A DNA stretch of 64,000 bases. It comes from Rhynchonema sp. JSB1_4. Lineage: Eukaryota > Nematoda > Chromadorea > Monhysterida > Xyalidae. The notes below the pieces were generated by a model. The model saw only the letters and a program-made list of their open reading frames with translations. It was not told the DNA's origin and did not search any database. Location of the stretch: positions 1-64,000 of the forward strand of contig JASAMV010000664.1 of NCBI GenBank assembly GCA_030248065.1, written 5' to 3'. Numbering within the stretch: position 1 is the first letter of the stretch; each line of letters opens with the position of its first letter. A program made the position numbers and the translations under genes. Shown here in pieces: positions 28,617-44,000 of this stretch.

Positions 28617-28853
28617 CAGGGATGTAGTTGGTCAGCTAGCTAGCCAAGGGGGTCAAGCCACCTCGAGCCAGCTACCTAGCACATTTTCAAAAAGGGGGTA
28701 CGGCCAAAAGCTACAATACCTCTGAGAAACAGATTTTTTTTACCATTTTTTGGGTAGCTAGAATTGCTAGCAGGCGGTTTGGGGGTAGGGTATGTGGTTT
28801 GGTAGCTCGAGTTAGCTACCTAGAACCCAGCTCCGACCTCAACTACATCACTG
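28617..28853. mobile_element. hAT-like short element with AGCTAGCTACC words
   Basis: The ends CAGGGATGTAGTTGG and CAACTACATCACTG are near-inverses. The subterminal regions repeat AGCTAGCTAGCC, GAGCCAGCTACCTAGC and GTTAGCTACCTAG. The end sequence matches the element at 38388-38887 (CATGATGTAGCTGG and CAACTGCATCACTG). No clean 8-bp duplication was found for this copy. Confidence 0.55.
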
Positions 28854-29218
28854 CTTGTATGTATGTAGGTTGTAGCATTTCAGCTTTCCACGTTCTGCAA
28901 AATGGTAGCACTTAGCATAAAACCATAAATTTGACATATCACATTTAGTTGTGGCAATAACGATATCAGAAGATGACACACTCAATTTTAATCACTTCAC
29001 ACCAGAATCAGACACCCACGGTTAATTGCCCATTAAAATCCCGAAGTCTGGCGGAACAATTCTGAACCCTAACTGGTGGTTTAAAAAATTTATCACAAGC
29101 CACGTTCGTGTTTTAGCAGCAATTTGTTACAGAGACCGTGATACACAAATAAATAAACGTACTTCAATGATAGATACCTCTGAAATCGAACAGAAAACGA
29201 ACAATGTTGCAACAACAA

Positions 29219-32200
29219 TCATTTGCTGTAGTAGACACGGTAATAGAGCGATTTTGAGCGCCACAACGAGTAAGAGTTATCGAATTTCAGTAAATACACA
29301 CCTCGGCCCGGGTACACGTGGCTGCCGGCATACACCTGCAACGAAAAATAAAACAACTGAACGCCATTGTCTATCTGAATATGAACTTTTGAAACATTCG
29401 ACAGCAAACACACATGCAGCTCATGGCAGTTTTACAGGACGAGTGTGGCTAGTTGTTGGACCAGATACTGCATGCACAACAAGATCAGACCTTCACAACT
29501 TAAAACTGCAGATAAGAAGTGTAAATATTGATGGTCGACCGAGAACAATAGCAACCGACCTCTTCATGGCAGTCCCTCCTGTAGACGGGAATGATTTCAT
29601 CAGCATGTGGTCGCGATACGTTCCGATCCGCACGTGCACTGCCCGTTTCAACATCGCTCTTGCCTTCTGCTGCTGTCGTGCCCTCTGAAATGGGATAGAC
29701 ATTCAGTTAAAGATTGAATGATTAACTTTTATGTTGAAAATAATAGGCTATCTGACAATCATGTGGGTTCATGAACGTTGTGTTTGGTTGAATGCAGCTA
29801 CCGTTGACATTTTTAACATTAATAGGTTGCATACCGAATTGAACCCACAATCCCCTAACCTTTTAACATTATTTATAACGCCTACAGCAACTGTATTCTT
29901 CGACAAGAACATTATGTTGGACCATTCATAGTAGCAACAGCACTTCAACTTTTTGAACGCACCATTTTCCAACGGATACGATTCATCGTCTTCATCGCTG
30001 CTCTCACTGATGTGCACCGACACCGTGTTCGAGTCGGCGACCGTCCATTCAAAGTACACGCCAAAGCCGATGTCGTAATTGTCGGTGGCGAACTCCCAGA
30101 ACAGACATGCACCCTCCTCGTGTGTCGGCACTCGCACCTGCAGCAATCATACTGGTATTGGTCGCACAATGACTATATAAGAATTCATCAAATCAATCCT
30201 GATTTTCACGTTCAGTCACTCTTAACCACTGTGCTATTTGTGATTCTCACAAAACATTTTCAGCTGAAAATAATCTAGCAGATCAACCACGTTGCCGCAG
30301 GTCTGAAACATTCTCTTTACCACATGCTTTGTGTGCGATCACGCAACGCAACGTCATTGCCCCGTCACTTTCCCTCTTTAGGATTCAGGAAAAAAATTTG
30401 ACCAATTCTTATTCGCTACCAACTCGCTGCTCCTATGCTGTGACTGGAGCACGAAGATTGCGCTGAGCTCAGACCACGTACCCATCCTCATCTCAATCCC
30501 CACGGTCTCCACTACAATCACGTCCATACGCCGCACTTTCACCAACTACGCAAAGGCAGACTGGGAAGGCTTCACGCTCGAGGTGGACAAAAAACTGGCC
30601 ACCGCCACGTCAACGGGCAACCCTCATCGTGATGAGAAGACACTCCGCTCAGCCATTCGCAAGGCGTCAAACAGGCACATTCCGACGGGGCGCCGACGCG
30701 ACTACATCCCAGGCCTGTCCACAGAAACAATCGGGCTGATGAAAGAGCGTGACAAACTGCGAGAAAACAACCCAAACGCCATCGAAATCACCACGCTGAA
30801 CTCGGCTATTACGTCGGCCATAAACCGTCACCATCGCGAACAATGGCGCGACAGCCTCGCAGATTTCAGCCATCGCACCAACGCCAGCAAACTGTGGCGC
30901 CTCATCAAACGTCTGGCTGGTACCCCGCAGGCACCTAACAACCAGTCAATCTGCTTCAACGGCAAATACATCACCTCAAACAAGAAAGCCGCCAACAAAT
31001 TCAATCGTCAGTTCACCGCAGCCAACACACACAAATCGAGTCGACTGTCCCGAAAAGTAACAAGAGCCGTGAGAAGATTAAAAGCCGACAACAAGACCAG
31101 GCTTTCCCTCGCCGAAGTCAGCGTTGCCATCAAGAACGCACGCAACTCCAGGGCCAGCGGGCCAGATGGCGTCTCCGCTCTCCACATCAAACATCTTGGC
31201 CCAGTCGCTCGACAATTCCTCACAGACATCTACAACCTCTCCCTCAACCGCAACATCATTCCCCGCATTTGGAAGCAGGCGACCATCATCCCCCTACTAA
31301 AACCCAACAAGCCCGCTGACAACGCCAAATCATACCGCCCAATCTCACTCCTCTGCCCAGCGGTGAAGGTGCTTGAACGGTGTCTCCTGCCGCGTATCCT
31401 GCGCTACCTCCCGCCCGAAGACCACCAACACGGCTTCCGCGCTAACCACTCAACAACAACAGCGCTGTCTACCATCGTCACAGCCGCAGCTACAGCAATG
31501 AACGATGAGCCGACACGACACACTATCTTGGTGGCAATCGACCTATCGAAGGCGTTCGACTGTGTCGACCATGACCTCATCGTCGTCGAATTCATGCGCG
31601 CGGGGCTTGACAACGTTCTCGTGAAATGGCTGGCCAATTACGTCCGAGGCAGACAGGCCAAAACGCTCTTCCGCGGGGTCCTGTCGTCCACCTGCATCGT
31701 GCGCAGTGGGGTCCCACAAGGCTCAGTACTGTCTCCATGCCTCTTCAACTTCTACGTCCGCGACATCCCCACCCCCCCGCCGTTCATCAAAGTCGTGTCC
31801 TACGCAGACGACTTCACTGTGCTAGCCAGCGGCTCCGACCTTGAAGCTGTGTCCGCCCCACTCAACGACTACATCCAACATCTCTGCGGCTTCTTCGCCG
31901 GATGCGGCCTCTCAGTCTCCGAAACCAAGTCCACGTCCACAGTGTTGACATCAGGCCGCAAACCCGCGGTCAAATCCTTCACTCCACCCATATACATCAA
32001 CGGCACACGGCTTCCCAGCGACTCCTACCCGAAAATTCTGGGTGTCGTATTCGACCCAGGCATCAGATTCGAACGCCAGTCAATTCGGTCGCGGGTACAA
32101 TCGCGCAACTCGATCCAAAAGGCGCTGGCAGGCACTAGCTGGGGACAAAGCAAGGAGACCCTCAATGTCACCTTCAATGCCATCAGCAAGTCTATAATAA

Positions 32201-35200
32201 ACTACGCTGCGCCGGTATGGAAACCATCCGCGAACAAGAAGGGCATTGACCGCATCCAGCCAGCCCAAAATGCCGCGTTGAGGGTCATTTCCGGCTGCCA
32301 TCTGATGTCAAATACAGACCACCTTCACCAAGAGTGCAAGCAGCTGACTGTCAATCGCCATCTCGACATGGTCAGCGCGCAATTCCTGGCAGCAGCGCAA
32401 CTTCGTGAACATCCCTGCCACGATACGACATCCGACCCTCACACGAAAGCCAAACGTCGACCTACTCTTCAGTCCAAATTCGCGGAAGTTGTACAACGCA
32501 ACTCCGTAATGACGAAGAAGAAGTACGACTACGGCAAAACGCTGAAAGCGATCCACACCGACTTCGTCTCCCAGGACAAGGCGGCACTCAGCGTCAATCG
32601 GGTCCTGGGCACCAAACCACCCGACATCAACCCAGAAGAAGAGTCGCTGGATCGGCGTACAAGATGCACCCTGGCGCAATTACGCAGTGGGCACTGCCGC
32701 ATGCTGAACTCATATCGCAATCGCATCGACCCAAACATACAAAACGTGTGCCCTCGATGCTGCACCGAGCCTGACACGGTCGAACATCTGTTTCGTTGCA
32801 AAAGCCGACCCGTATCCACGAGCCCAATCGATCTGTGGCGTAACCCGATCAAATGCGCAGAAGATCTGTCGGACATCTTCAGTCAAGAATGAGACCACGA
32901 CAACCGAACGTTGGCAAATAATCAATCAATCAACCAATTCTTATAAAGTCATTGTGCGACCAATACTGGTGGGCTCTAAGCAGCGGTATATACCGATTAC
33001 CAACTGATACTTTTTGGGTGCCGATACCCGATATCTTCCGATCGCTAGTCGGCTCCAGCTGGCCCACCACACTTGTTCTGGCCTCAACATTTACTGATGA
33101 CCTGACCAGGCTGCTGTCACTCTTATCCTACACTGGTGATTTTCTACACTTCCTCGCTGATTTTTCAAAAGAAAACACAAATTTGTTTACGAACAGATGT
33201 ATGTAGAACCAGAGTTGGAGGTACTCTGGAGGGGGAACCTACTGTACCAGAGCCGATGGCCTGGGGGGTTATGTACCTAGGGGGTTTTGGGGGTTGGGGG
33301 GAGGTTAGGTCTTTGGGTGAAAATTTTTAATGTGTTTATAATGTGTGGAATCGTGTGAAAACGTAGTATTTGCGCGCGAATTTGGGGTAATTTGAGGTAC
33401 TGTAAAAACCACTGATTTTACACTAATTTTGGCCATTTTGGTCAAAAATTGGCACTTTTGGGGCAAAATCGGGGGGATACCTACTGTACCGGGGTGAAAA
33501 TCGGGGGGGGGGGGGTACCTACTGTACCATGCCAAACATCGGGGGGAGACCTACTGTACAAGGCAAGGGAGGATACCTACAGTACTGGGGGGGCTACCCC
33601 CCCCCCACCTCCAACACTGTGCAGAACAAATTTCACCCTGGTCAAAACCGTTCTCTGTCAAACTAAGCAGTAAATCAAGACGATAGTACGTGCATGAGCA
33701 GAACATGTGTATGAGATCCAATCGCCACTCCAAGGATCTGTCAATATAATCAGTCAGGTACTTGGTCCCAAATTTTAACATTGTACACCATTCAATCAAC
33801 CCATTCACTTACAGTCACCGTCTCGCCGTGTCCCACTTTGATCACGCCCTCGCTGCCCTCTTTACGAATGGCTGCCTTGAAATCGGCGATGTCTTTTCGC
33901 GTCCACATAGACGCTGGTGAGATGTTGGGGTTGGCTGAAAATGGTTTACGCTCTGTCAGGCTGATTCGGGCTCGGTCATGCATTTTCAAAGTTTCCCAAC
34001 TTACGATACATGGAATACATTGGTTGTTCTTTCAGATATTCATAATCCGTTCTACAACAGTCACAATATCGGTCTATGGTGCCATAGTTGGGTTGGACGA
34101 TGAAATTGGAATTCAAGGGCACATCGCTAACTCGGTCGAACATTGTAGTAGGATTACAAAATGCACTCGAAAACAGAATAGGGATACAGTCGTCAAGCAA
34201 CCTGTCGGCCGTCATTAGTGCGCCCTTAAAGGCACAGTTGCACTCTGTTTGCACACTGTTTCCGTGTATCCATCTTCTTATGATGTCCGGCTTCTATTGA
34301 GCAAGGCCGTTATTTGCCTGTGCGTTAATAAAGTCAGCTATATTTTTGATCACAACAGATCAATCGTGCATTTTACGGACATTGCCTTGGATCAGGGGTT
34401 GTTCAAACTTCATCGGGTGCAGTTGCGATTAATGTGAAGTTGCACCTGCGGTAGATGTCTGAATTTCAGGTGCGAAGTGGTTGTTTATGTGCAAGATGAC
34501 TGATTTACAGGGAAAATGGCTAAATTCTAAGGTGCAAACTGCACCCAAACCCCAAATTCAATGGTACAAATACAATTTCTAGGATGCAATTTGCACATGA
34601 AAAAGGGAAAATCTTTATTTGTGTCTTGGTGGACACAATAGTATTTTTGTCACAGTCACAAAACAAAGTGACTGCAACGGAAAAATACCGCGGTTTTGAG
34701 GTTGCCGCAAAACACACAAATAAACCGAAACCCGTCACTCTGCACACCCAGCGCACGCCGACAAGCTGCTTGACCGTAACCGGCCACGCCGATCATCCTT
34801 AGGATCAGAACAAAGAATGACATAAGGGGATTGCGACTGAAACACGCACTTACAGTAGCACATAAATCCCACTCGAGAGTGCACGGTGGGCACTAAATTG
34901 CAGCATCGTTAAAAATACAATCACGCCTGCACGACCAAAACAGCTGTGGAAGAAGAACAAATAAGACGGAATCCAGAGAACCCAGCCTCCAAAAGCAAGG
35001 AATGTGAGGGTGTTTGGTTCTTTTGTTAAATCTTTGGTTCCAAAAACAGTCGCCGCATGCAACATCGAGCTGTTATTATTTCCTTCGCATTCAGTGCAGC
35101 ATCACACACAACAAGTGATGTAATTAGGGGTTCCCCAAAAATTTAGCTGCCGTATTCTATCCCAATCCCAATCCCCCAAGAAGCCCCATCCTAACTGTCC

Positions 35201-38051
35201 ATCATTCTTCCAAAAAGCCATAATCTAATCTACCTGTCGTCCTTGTTTTATAAAACGTTGTTCGCCAAAAATTGACCTCGAAAACTTTTAACATTGCCCT
35301 TTTTAACCATATTTTCACGTTGTCGTGGGAATAACTGTGTCGTATCGGTGTGCAGTGTGTGCACATTGGCCATGCATAATTAAAGGTTCACCCTGTATTG
35401 GGCAATACTCCTTCAAATCCCTATCAATTTCCCGGGCAAGAATCTCCCAACCGGGGTACCCCACTGGAAAAATAAAGAAACCAACCAAAACCGACAAACG
35501 TACATGGCAGATCATCACCGGGCTCGGATTGGTCCGATTCATCCGCATCGCTAGCACTGTCGTCATCCTCCACAACTTGACGTGGTTGAGGTGGCGGAGG
35601 ACTGTCGTCGGGGATCGGGGCATCGTCGGGCGCAGTGGCGCTCGACTGCAAATGTGCATTGATTGATAGGAAACGTTCTTGCTGCTTTGTTTTCTCTGTG
35701 AGCATACGCAACGTGAGATGGGAATTGGAAGGTCAAATGCAACTGAGCAAGGTCATGCGCCTCGGAAGCATCAAAAACATGGCAACCTGCCAAAAGGGAT
35801 CATACACGAGAGAAACCTGCTCAGCGAATTGTCGTTCGGCACACACACAAGTTTACCTGTTCGACAGCAGTGCTCTGTTGCGCATACACTTGAGCCATGT
35901 ATTGTTGATAATGTTGTTCTTGCAATTGAGATATGAGTTGGTCTTGCTGTAAGAACACAACGACGAGTGAAAAAGGTGCCTTTTCCCAAATGAAATTTGA
36001 AGAGAAAATCCACAACACGAACACATACCTGTTCGGGATTACCGGGAAACTGCTGCTCAGCGTAGGCACGGAATTGGTGAAAGGTCTGTTGATTGAGAGC
36101 TTCTTGAATTTGTTTTCTGCAAATAGTTGAGTGTCAATGTTTGAAAAACATGGCCGTAATTTTATATGTTTTTTAGGACAAGTTTCAAAAATTCTGAGAA
36201 AACCGACTTTTGTGACTCGAATCTTAGGCGTTCCTGTTCAGCTAGTGCTGTCTTCTCTTCTTCGCTCAAGTTCTGTTGGGTTGATATGGGCACTGACGAC
36301 TGTAGGCCGTTGACGGTGGTCGAATTGGCACTGAAAAAATTAGTTGAAAATTTTGGAACATTATTTTTTAATGAATCCAGAGCGGATTTTCTCGGCAGTA
36401 TTTCAAAATAAATACCGAAACTGTGCTGCTCGCTCAAAATCAGCCAAGATCCTTAAGGTCACACCAATCAAAATTCCGATAGTTAAACAAAACTGTAAAA
36501 TTGATATCAAGCGTTGGTGTTAAATTTATCACAGTCCGTCAGTGCGCCTTGACAAAACGGAAATAGTACAGCAGCCAGTAGCTACAGCAGCTTGCAAGCG
36601 GTGTTCAGAGCGGTCCTCTGATATCTGCGCAGAATATCACATGATCGAAACGTTAATACCATGACTGCATACCTAACCTATTTCACAAATGTTGGGTTTT
36701 CAAAACATTCTTAACCAAACATTTATTAGCGCTAGGAAAGTACGGGGCCCAACAAAACATCCAAACATCGACTTGATTCGATGTATGTATCACTAACAAG
36801 ACAGTGGCTGGCGTCCGTGCCCCCGGGACATGAGAATGACTCACGTGTGTGCACAGCGTACAAACGCCGGGGGGTACAGCGATGTACCGGGGCGCATAGT
36901 GCCTCCTTTACAGCTTACGCAGCAGCACACAGATGCATTGCAATGCGGCACTGCTTGCTGCTTGATCGATCTAGTGGGGCACATACAAACATGGCACATG
37001 CTACCGGCGAGGCTTTATTCACGCATGCGCATTGCACCAAAAGTTTATAACAACAACGTTTCTTCAAGTCAGTTGGGGACATTTTTGAAACACGTCGCCT
37101 TTCAGCTCCTATCACTGCAAAATGCAAATCATAAATGATGAAGATGTTTTCAGTAGACAGGCATTCTGGCCCGACAGTGAAGCAGTGCCAAACTAGAACG
37201 AAACCTTGTGGCGATGAATTACAGCTTGGTCAGAATCAATCTTCTTTCCTTAAAGCTCAACTAAACAACTTCTGTTTTCCGTTTGGCACAGTTAACATAC
37301 CCAGGGGAGGACCATCCATACGTATACAGTATGTACGCAGCAATTACAACAGCGGGGCACAACCAATATGCGCGGTGCCAAAAAACTGCGTTTAATTTTC
37401 CCTCTTCTCTCTCTCGCTCCGCGCTCAAAATTGAGCGAACGCGCTCGGGTGACTAGCTTGACTTGGACAGATACAGCGCTGTTTTGGCCGGTCTGTATGC
37501 CTTGTGGCTGGACCTGAGTCAACCGAGACGGCCACCAACTTTTTGCCATCAGAGATATATAAATGGCTGGTTCAACATACGCGTGGTGCCCTAGATGAAC
37601 GATTTATAGGCCAAGCAAAAAAGTTCAATTTGAAAGCGAACGGCTTTATATGAAACCCAAGCGACGCGGACTGAAGTGCAGGGAGCGACTGTGAAATGTG
37701 CCTTTGCAATTAAAATTATTGCTGGAGGGGCAAAATATTTGCGAGTTGAGCTTATGCCCCACAAAAAACCAACATAAAAATTGCAAAAACAATAGCAAAT
37801 TTTGTTCAGACACTGTGCAATCACGTGTAGTTGAAGCAAAGAAAGGCTCACTAAGCACTCATTTTGGTCCGTTCTCCGAGGTCAAAGTTCAAAACAAATG
37901 AGACTAACAAACCAGCGTTTTTTCCTTGTTTGCAGTGGTTTCATCAGGGGGGTTTAGGGGAGGTTACTCCCCCTAGTATAGTGCTGTTGGTATCCTGAAT
38001 TTTTAGCTAGGGGTATCCCGGTACCCTGAAAAAAAAAAAAAAAAAAAAAAA

Positions 38052-38086
<35 letters not shown>

Positions 38087-41000
38087 AAAAAAAAAAAAAA
38101 AAAAAACCCCCCCCCCCCCCTTGTTGGCCAAGGGAATCTGATCCCCAGAAACTGAAAAATTGGCACAAACCGGCCATTTTACCCTCAAATGTACCGAAAA
38201 ACACTCCCTCCCGTAAGACCTCCCAAAATGTGCTTTTATGACCACAGTGATTTTCTTCAGTTTCCGTCACAAATAAGCGCATTCTGAGGTATCTTAGAGG
38301 CATTTCATGGGGTATCCTGAACTTTTTGGGGCCAACCCCCTAGCCAAGTATCCTAGTATCTCGTATCCTGAATTTGGGGTGTCATGGCATGATGTAGCTG
38401 GGGGTATGGGGTAGTAACACCCCCAAACCTGAGTCAGCTACCTATGTATGTAGTATGTCTACCCCAAACCCAGCTATCTACGTCTACCATGTCCGGACAT
38501 CAACCGAAAATCCCCCTTCAAGGCCTATTCCAGCATAATTTTCAGCGATTTTTGTACCCCTAACTTGGCCTCTGAATCAGTATAGTTCCTGGGGGGAGGG
38601 GGCCCCCTAACCGCCGCGCCGGACCAGGAAATACACTACTCCGGACCAAACCCCTCCAAATCTTATTGTGCCACGGTTGTGTCCCGAGGCGCAGATTCAG
38701 GCCCGGCCATTCAGGCCCGGCTGTAGCCTAAGCCTATGAATGAGTGAAATACGCTGGGGCCTGAACTCCCGGGCCGGAAGTCGCGGAATGTCCAAATCTG
38801 CATACGCGGCCAGCTATCTATGTCTACCGAGCTAGACCCCTCCAGCTATCTACTGTACGTCTACCACGCGGACCAACTGCATCACTGTATCCTGGTGCCC
38901 TTGACATTGTGATCAACGACACCACTGCTTGTTTGCAAAGCGTTCAACGCTAATCACCGAGCATACTCACCTTTTCATCACGTGCTGTTGTTGCGTGGTT
39001 TGTTTATCGACGAATACGGATTCTCTGAAGGGCGGGCAAACGCGGTCGAGTAGCGAGACGAAGCCGGCCATCGCATGGTCACGTGACTGGTCACCCAATG
39101 ATTCCCAGACGCGACTGAAACATTAGTCGTGCACGGTGCATGAGTTACTATGGCTCAGGGTCAATAATTTTACAGTATCTTCACAATCCGTGAAGCATGA
39201 GCCAGCTGGCTGCGCGCATGTGCTGCACGTGTTACGCAGCACAGAGCAGGAAAACACGAACACCATCGTGTCAGTGAGGGTTGACCATATTCTTCAAAAA
39301 TTGAGTTGACGACGGTAAGATAAAAAACTTAAGGTGACGACGTTAGGTGAGAGAAACTAATGTGTGTCACAACATCAGTATAGTTCCTGGGGGGCCCCTA
39401 AGGTACACTAACCGCCGCGACCAAGGTACACTAGTACACTAACCGCCGCGTCAGGTACACTAACCGCCTCAATTTTTGCCTAAAATCGGCATTTTAAGAC
39501 CTAAAATGGGTGCTTTTTAGGTCAATGATGTCAAAAGTCGCCAAAAATACCCTTTTTATGGCGAATATTTTCCAAAAAGGGGCAAAAATCGGTCAAATTT
39601 TCTAGCTCAAATAGTGACTTTTTCCTGAATTTGGGCCTTCCCCCCAGGGAGGTACACTAATCGCCGCACGAAAAAAAGGGGTAGGTACACTAACCGCCGC
39701 GCCGGACCAGGAACTACACTGCACAACATAGAGACCATAATCAGGAAGGTCTTATTGCCAATGCCAATTCCGTCGAGTTAAAAGACAAGATATGGTGACT
39801 GAACAGCGGACAGAAATTAATTTCAGTTCAGCAGTAGTACTGATGATTGTCGTACAATGAGTGCCGTGCGCTTGGCATTGTTGTACCAAACAGCCGGAAC
39901 CTACAACTCATTCCTCATCTCATCAGAGCAAAACACCCCAGGACTCAGACCGGCTTTATTTTGCTCTGTTGATATGGCAGTGCGCGTGAAGACAGCAGCA
40001 CGAGCTAAAAGTTGATACATGCTCCTCGGGTTATCAGTTATGTTTCCAACTGGCACCGCAGGCACGATAAAATACGGGGATTGCACATGATGGAAACACG
40101 CAAACAATATAAATTGGCACACAATGGTGTGGTGTTTCAAACCGAGGCTTCAGAACGCAGCGATATTTTCCTAACATAAGGCACACATGGCAGCGTGGCC
40201 ATACTTACAGAAGCTTGGCTTGACAGTTGACAACAGCCTGTTCATTGTGAAGCATGTATGATAACTATTTTATAACTGAACAGGAGCGCAAAATTACACT
40301 CTTAAGATGAAATTTAAACAATCGTCGTTCGTCTAGGCCAGGGCGACCCCATTCTCTCATTATTTACGGCGAAACGCAACGGGCAGGTTTTTTGCCACTA
40401 ATGGTGGCTCAGCGGGCCACTAAAAATTTTGAATGAGGCATAAGATTTTGGCAAATGAGCCACCAATGAGCGGTACTTAAGTAAGAATAAGCCAGATTTT
40501 TTGCAAACGAGCCACTGGCCAATTTTGAAAAAAACCTGCAACTGGGTGGTATGGTACATACCTATACCTATATTATGGTAACAAAAAGCATGGGCAGACA
40601 GACAGAAGTCATTCCCATCCGTTGCATGACCATGCCGTAAGAGAAGTGTGTACGGTAACAACATGTAGTATTTATAAAACACTTCTGGTCGGCAAGGAAT
40701 GGTCTTGCTTGACTGACAACGATAAGGACGAAGCAGTAAAAGCTTGATGAGTTTATCGGAAGTATGTAGTCGGGCACATCCGGAACAGTGATGGGCGCGC
40801 AAAAGTCACTAAGTGCTGTTGTGTAAGTGAACGAAGGTGCCTGCCACGTGTTGGCCAAGTTGTCTCCAAACGAACAAAGACAACTAAATCATAACAGTGA
40901 CAAAATCAGTTTTATCGCAGCGGCTAGAAATGGGAATACCCAAGGGCCAGACAGGCTTGCTGCGGATAGGGCGCTCTATATACGTAGCACCTTTGAAACC

Positions 41001-44000
41001 GCAACTAATACTCTTACTACACACGCTGTAGCACAATGACAAAACAGCAGCTTTATTCGCAGTGATTCTAAAACCGTTCTCTCTTTCCATAATTTAGCTG
41101 AAATGAGGATGGAGCACACATCAGACATAGCAAAATAAAGCACTTCGTTCGCTGCGAACCGCACTACGCATAAGCTCCATAATTGGATTACGACCCATTA
41201 CACTGATGAAGTACACAGTTCCAAGCCAAGGCAATGCGAAGTAAAACGCATTTTGAAAAAGGAAGTATAATTCGGTTCGAAAACATCACGCCGAACGTGG
41301 CTTAATTGAAGATATCGAAGGAAAAAATGAATGGAGTGCCTTTCCTGAAACCGAATTTGGATTGCGTCACAAAACAACAAAGGGTTTCCAAAGATGTGAT
41401 GTGACATTCCACTGGCTTTACGTGGCTGCTGAGAATACACAGACGCGTTTCTGATGGCACATATTCCCGGTATTCGCCACTGGGTTCGCATCGAGTTAAC
41501 GTCGTCTTGGCATGTAGAATTCGGAGATTTAGGGCGGACTTAGGTTGAACACGGAAACCGGAACACGGAAATATTTCCGTGTTCCGTGAATGTTTTGGAG
41601 AATCACGGAACACGGAAATATTTCCGTGCCACGGAACACGGCAATGATTCAGGCACGCAAACGATGCTTTTGCAGTGATGATGACAAAAGCCAGCGTGCT
41701 GACGTTCAAAAGCCCGCGTGTTGACTCAAACAGCAACAACTATTCACACGGAAATATTTCAGTGTTCCGTGAAAATAAAAAAACACGGAACACGGAAACC
41801 GAAAATATTTCCGCGCCACGGAAATATTTCCGTGCACGGAAATCCACGAAACTGGTTTGTAAATAAATTATTTCCGTGTTCCGGTTTCCGTGTTCAACCT
41901 AAGTTCGCCCTAAGCTGCCCATGGCACCTGGGTCTCATTTGAAAAACAACCAGTTAACATAAAGATGTTTTAAACAGTATAACGCATGCATGCGTGTAAC
42001 ATCAACCATTTGCATAAACAGTAATATAAGGTCATGTGCGTCCATGGTGCACGTGGCGCGTGCAATACATTGCGCAGCGAGCCTTCAAGAGTTTGTGCTC
42101 AGTGCCAGTACAGTGCACAACATCGGTTCTGAGCTCATCCACCCTAACTACGCGAACACGATCAGAACCACGTGGTGAATACGGCGGGGAGTTGTTTATA
42201 TTTCACACCTGGGCTACTGGTGGCGAGTTTTCAACGAACAGCAGGCGGGACGTATATTGTCCATGTGTAGAAGATCCATGACGAGTTGCAAAAACACAAG
42301 CCTATCCAAGGTATGTATAGGTCTAGGTAACGGTGTTTCAGTGCACCAGTGTGTGGCTGGCGAACCTTTTTCGCAAAACCCTGGAACGGACACAAATTTT
42401 GGGCTTGGCTTGGCGCATCACAAATGCATTAGCACTTCTGATCAGATGCGCTGAACGTGTGCACTCTTGGACAAAAATGCGGGTTCTGACAAAAACAATG
42501 CCATTCCTGCTATATTCATCAAATATGTGCCTGACTATTTTCAATTGGTGTACGTACATACATAAATGGAGTGGACTATAAACTGAAAAGCCAGGTACCA
42601 TGTTCCATTCGTTAGGCAGAGGCAGACTTTTCTGGAAAGTACATACAGAAACAGAGGTTCAACTGTGTATTAAACAGAGGTTCAACAAGATAGAAGCCTT
42701 TGGATCTACCCGGACCAGACTATAAAACATAAGCACGCCGTCCAAAATGCAGAAACAGACTCGCGCAAGCGCAAAGCAAATGTCCACGCAATAAATTATG
42801 CCGGAAACACTTGTTTGGTTACGCCAAAACAATGCCCTTTCTCTTAAAAACAGTGTACAACTTCTTTGTAATTTGACAGTAACAAGTAAGCACAAACAAA
42901 GAGGACACAGATGCATTTCTTGCTTGTCCAGAGCAGTTCACTGGAATACCCAGTTCACCACCAACATCGTGTTTTATGTCCAAAAACCTGGTGTATGTAT
43001 GTAGCAAATCAAAATGTCACCATAAATTTTACCAGATTGCTTGCGCGCTTGTTTCTTGAACCCGGTAGGAAACACATGCGTGGAGGTTCGTTTAATAGGT
43101 ACAAAAATATTAACGGACAAAAGCTTTAGAGACATGAACCCGAAAAGTAACAAAATATTTGTCTTGCCCACTCCATTTTTATGAAAGCAAAGTAGGAAAC
43201 GCAGTTTGAGGGTAATTTACAGGCGTGTGGGCAAAAAAGTCGAGAAATGTACAGCAGCGAAATGGCAGCAAAATAGCTTGCTGTAGTGTGGTATCATGAT
43301 AAACTTACAAAGTCCAGAGTCACCAACTTAGTGCCAGGAAATATCACGACTTGCACTGCAAAACAGAGCTCATGGACATGGGAGAGCACAGTTTTCTTTA
43401 ACTGACCATACATACGTCAAAGTATGGGCAGCAGTCATCATCACATGTGATCAGTTTAGCAAAGCGACACATTTGAGACTCGAGGGGATTAGTGGCAGGC
43501 AAGGCATCATGACAGCCGGACTGGACCACAAAAGTGGATGCCATGACTTGGTGTTCGGCTGCCTTGTCAACCGCCAAGCATATGGTGGCACAATAGTAAT
43601 CTTGCACGCACCAATTTTTGAACTAAAAAAACAGGACCACTGTAGTGTGATGAATACATGCTCCGAAATCTACACATCACCAAAGATGAAAATAGGCATG
43701 GCAGCAAACATAGGACAATATCAGATAGCAAGCACGACGGCAGCAAAAAAATGCACGGGCCAAGCAAGGGCATCAAGACCCTGGATCCAAGCAGTCACAA
43801 TATGAGCCTTTGGGCTCAAATCTGTCAGTTGGTGCGGTGTGACATAATGCATGTCGATGTGGACACATTTTGACGTGAATTTTGAGACATGACATGACAC
43901 CCGGCTTAGACGCTGCCCGGCGCAGTTGACACACACGCAAATTGTGGGGTACTGTAGCTATACCATGAATACGGTATGGTACCATGGAAATCCGATGCAC

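Larger units (their letters stand above)
26880..29218. other. Gap between the convergent GPCR and ACBD3 genes
   Basis: It holds the 3' regions of both genes. AATAAA at about 27164 could be a GPCR polyadenylation signal, though it is nearly 300 bp past the stop. Two short elements are listed separately (27774-28103, 28617-28853). No further gene is seen. Confidence 0.45.

Noticed and set aside
31008..32925. Minus-strand frames of 65-123 codons
   Set aside because: They are shadows of the plus-strand reverse transcriptase.
38003..38303. Poly-Phe frames and glycine-rich frames
   Set aside because: They arise from long A and C homopolymers inside a mobile element.
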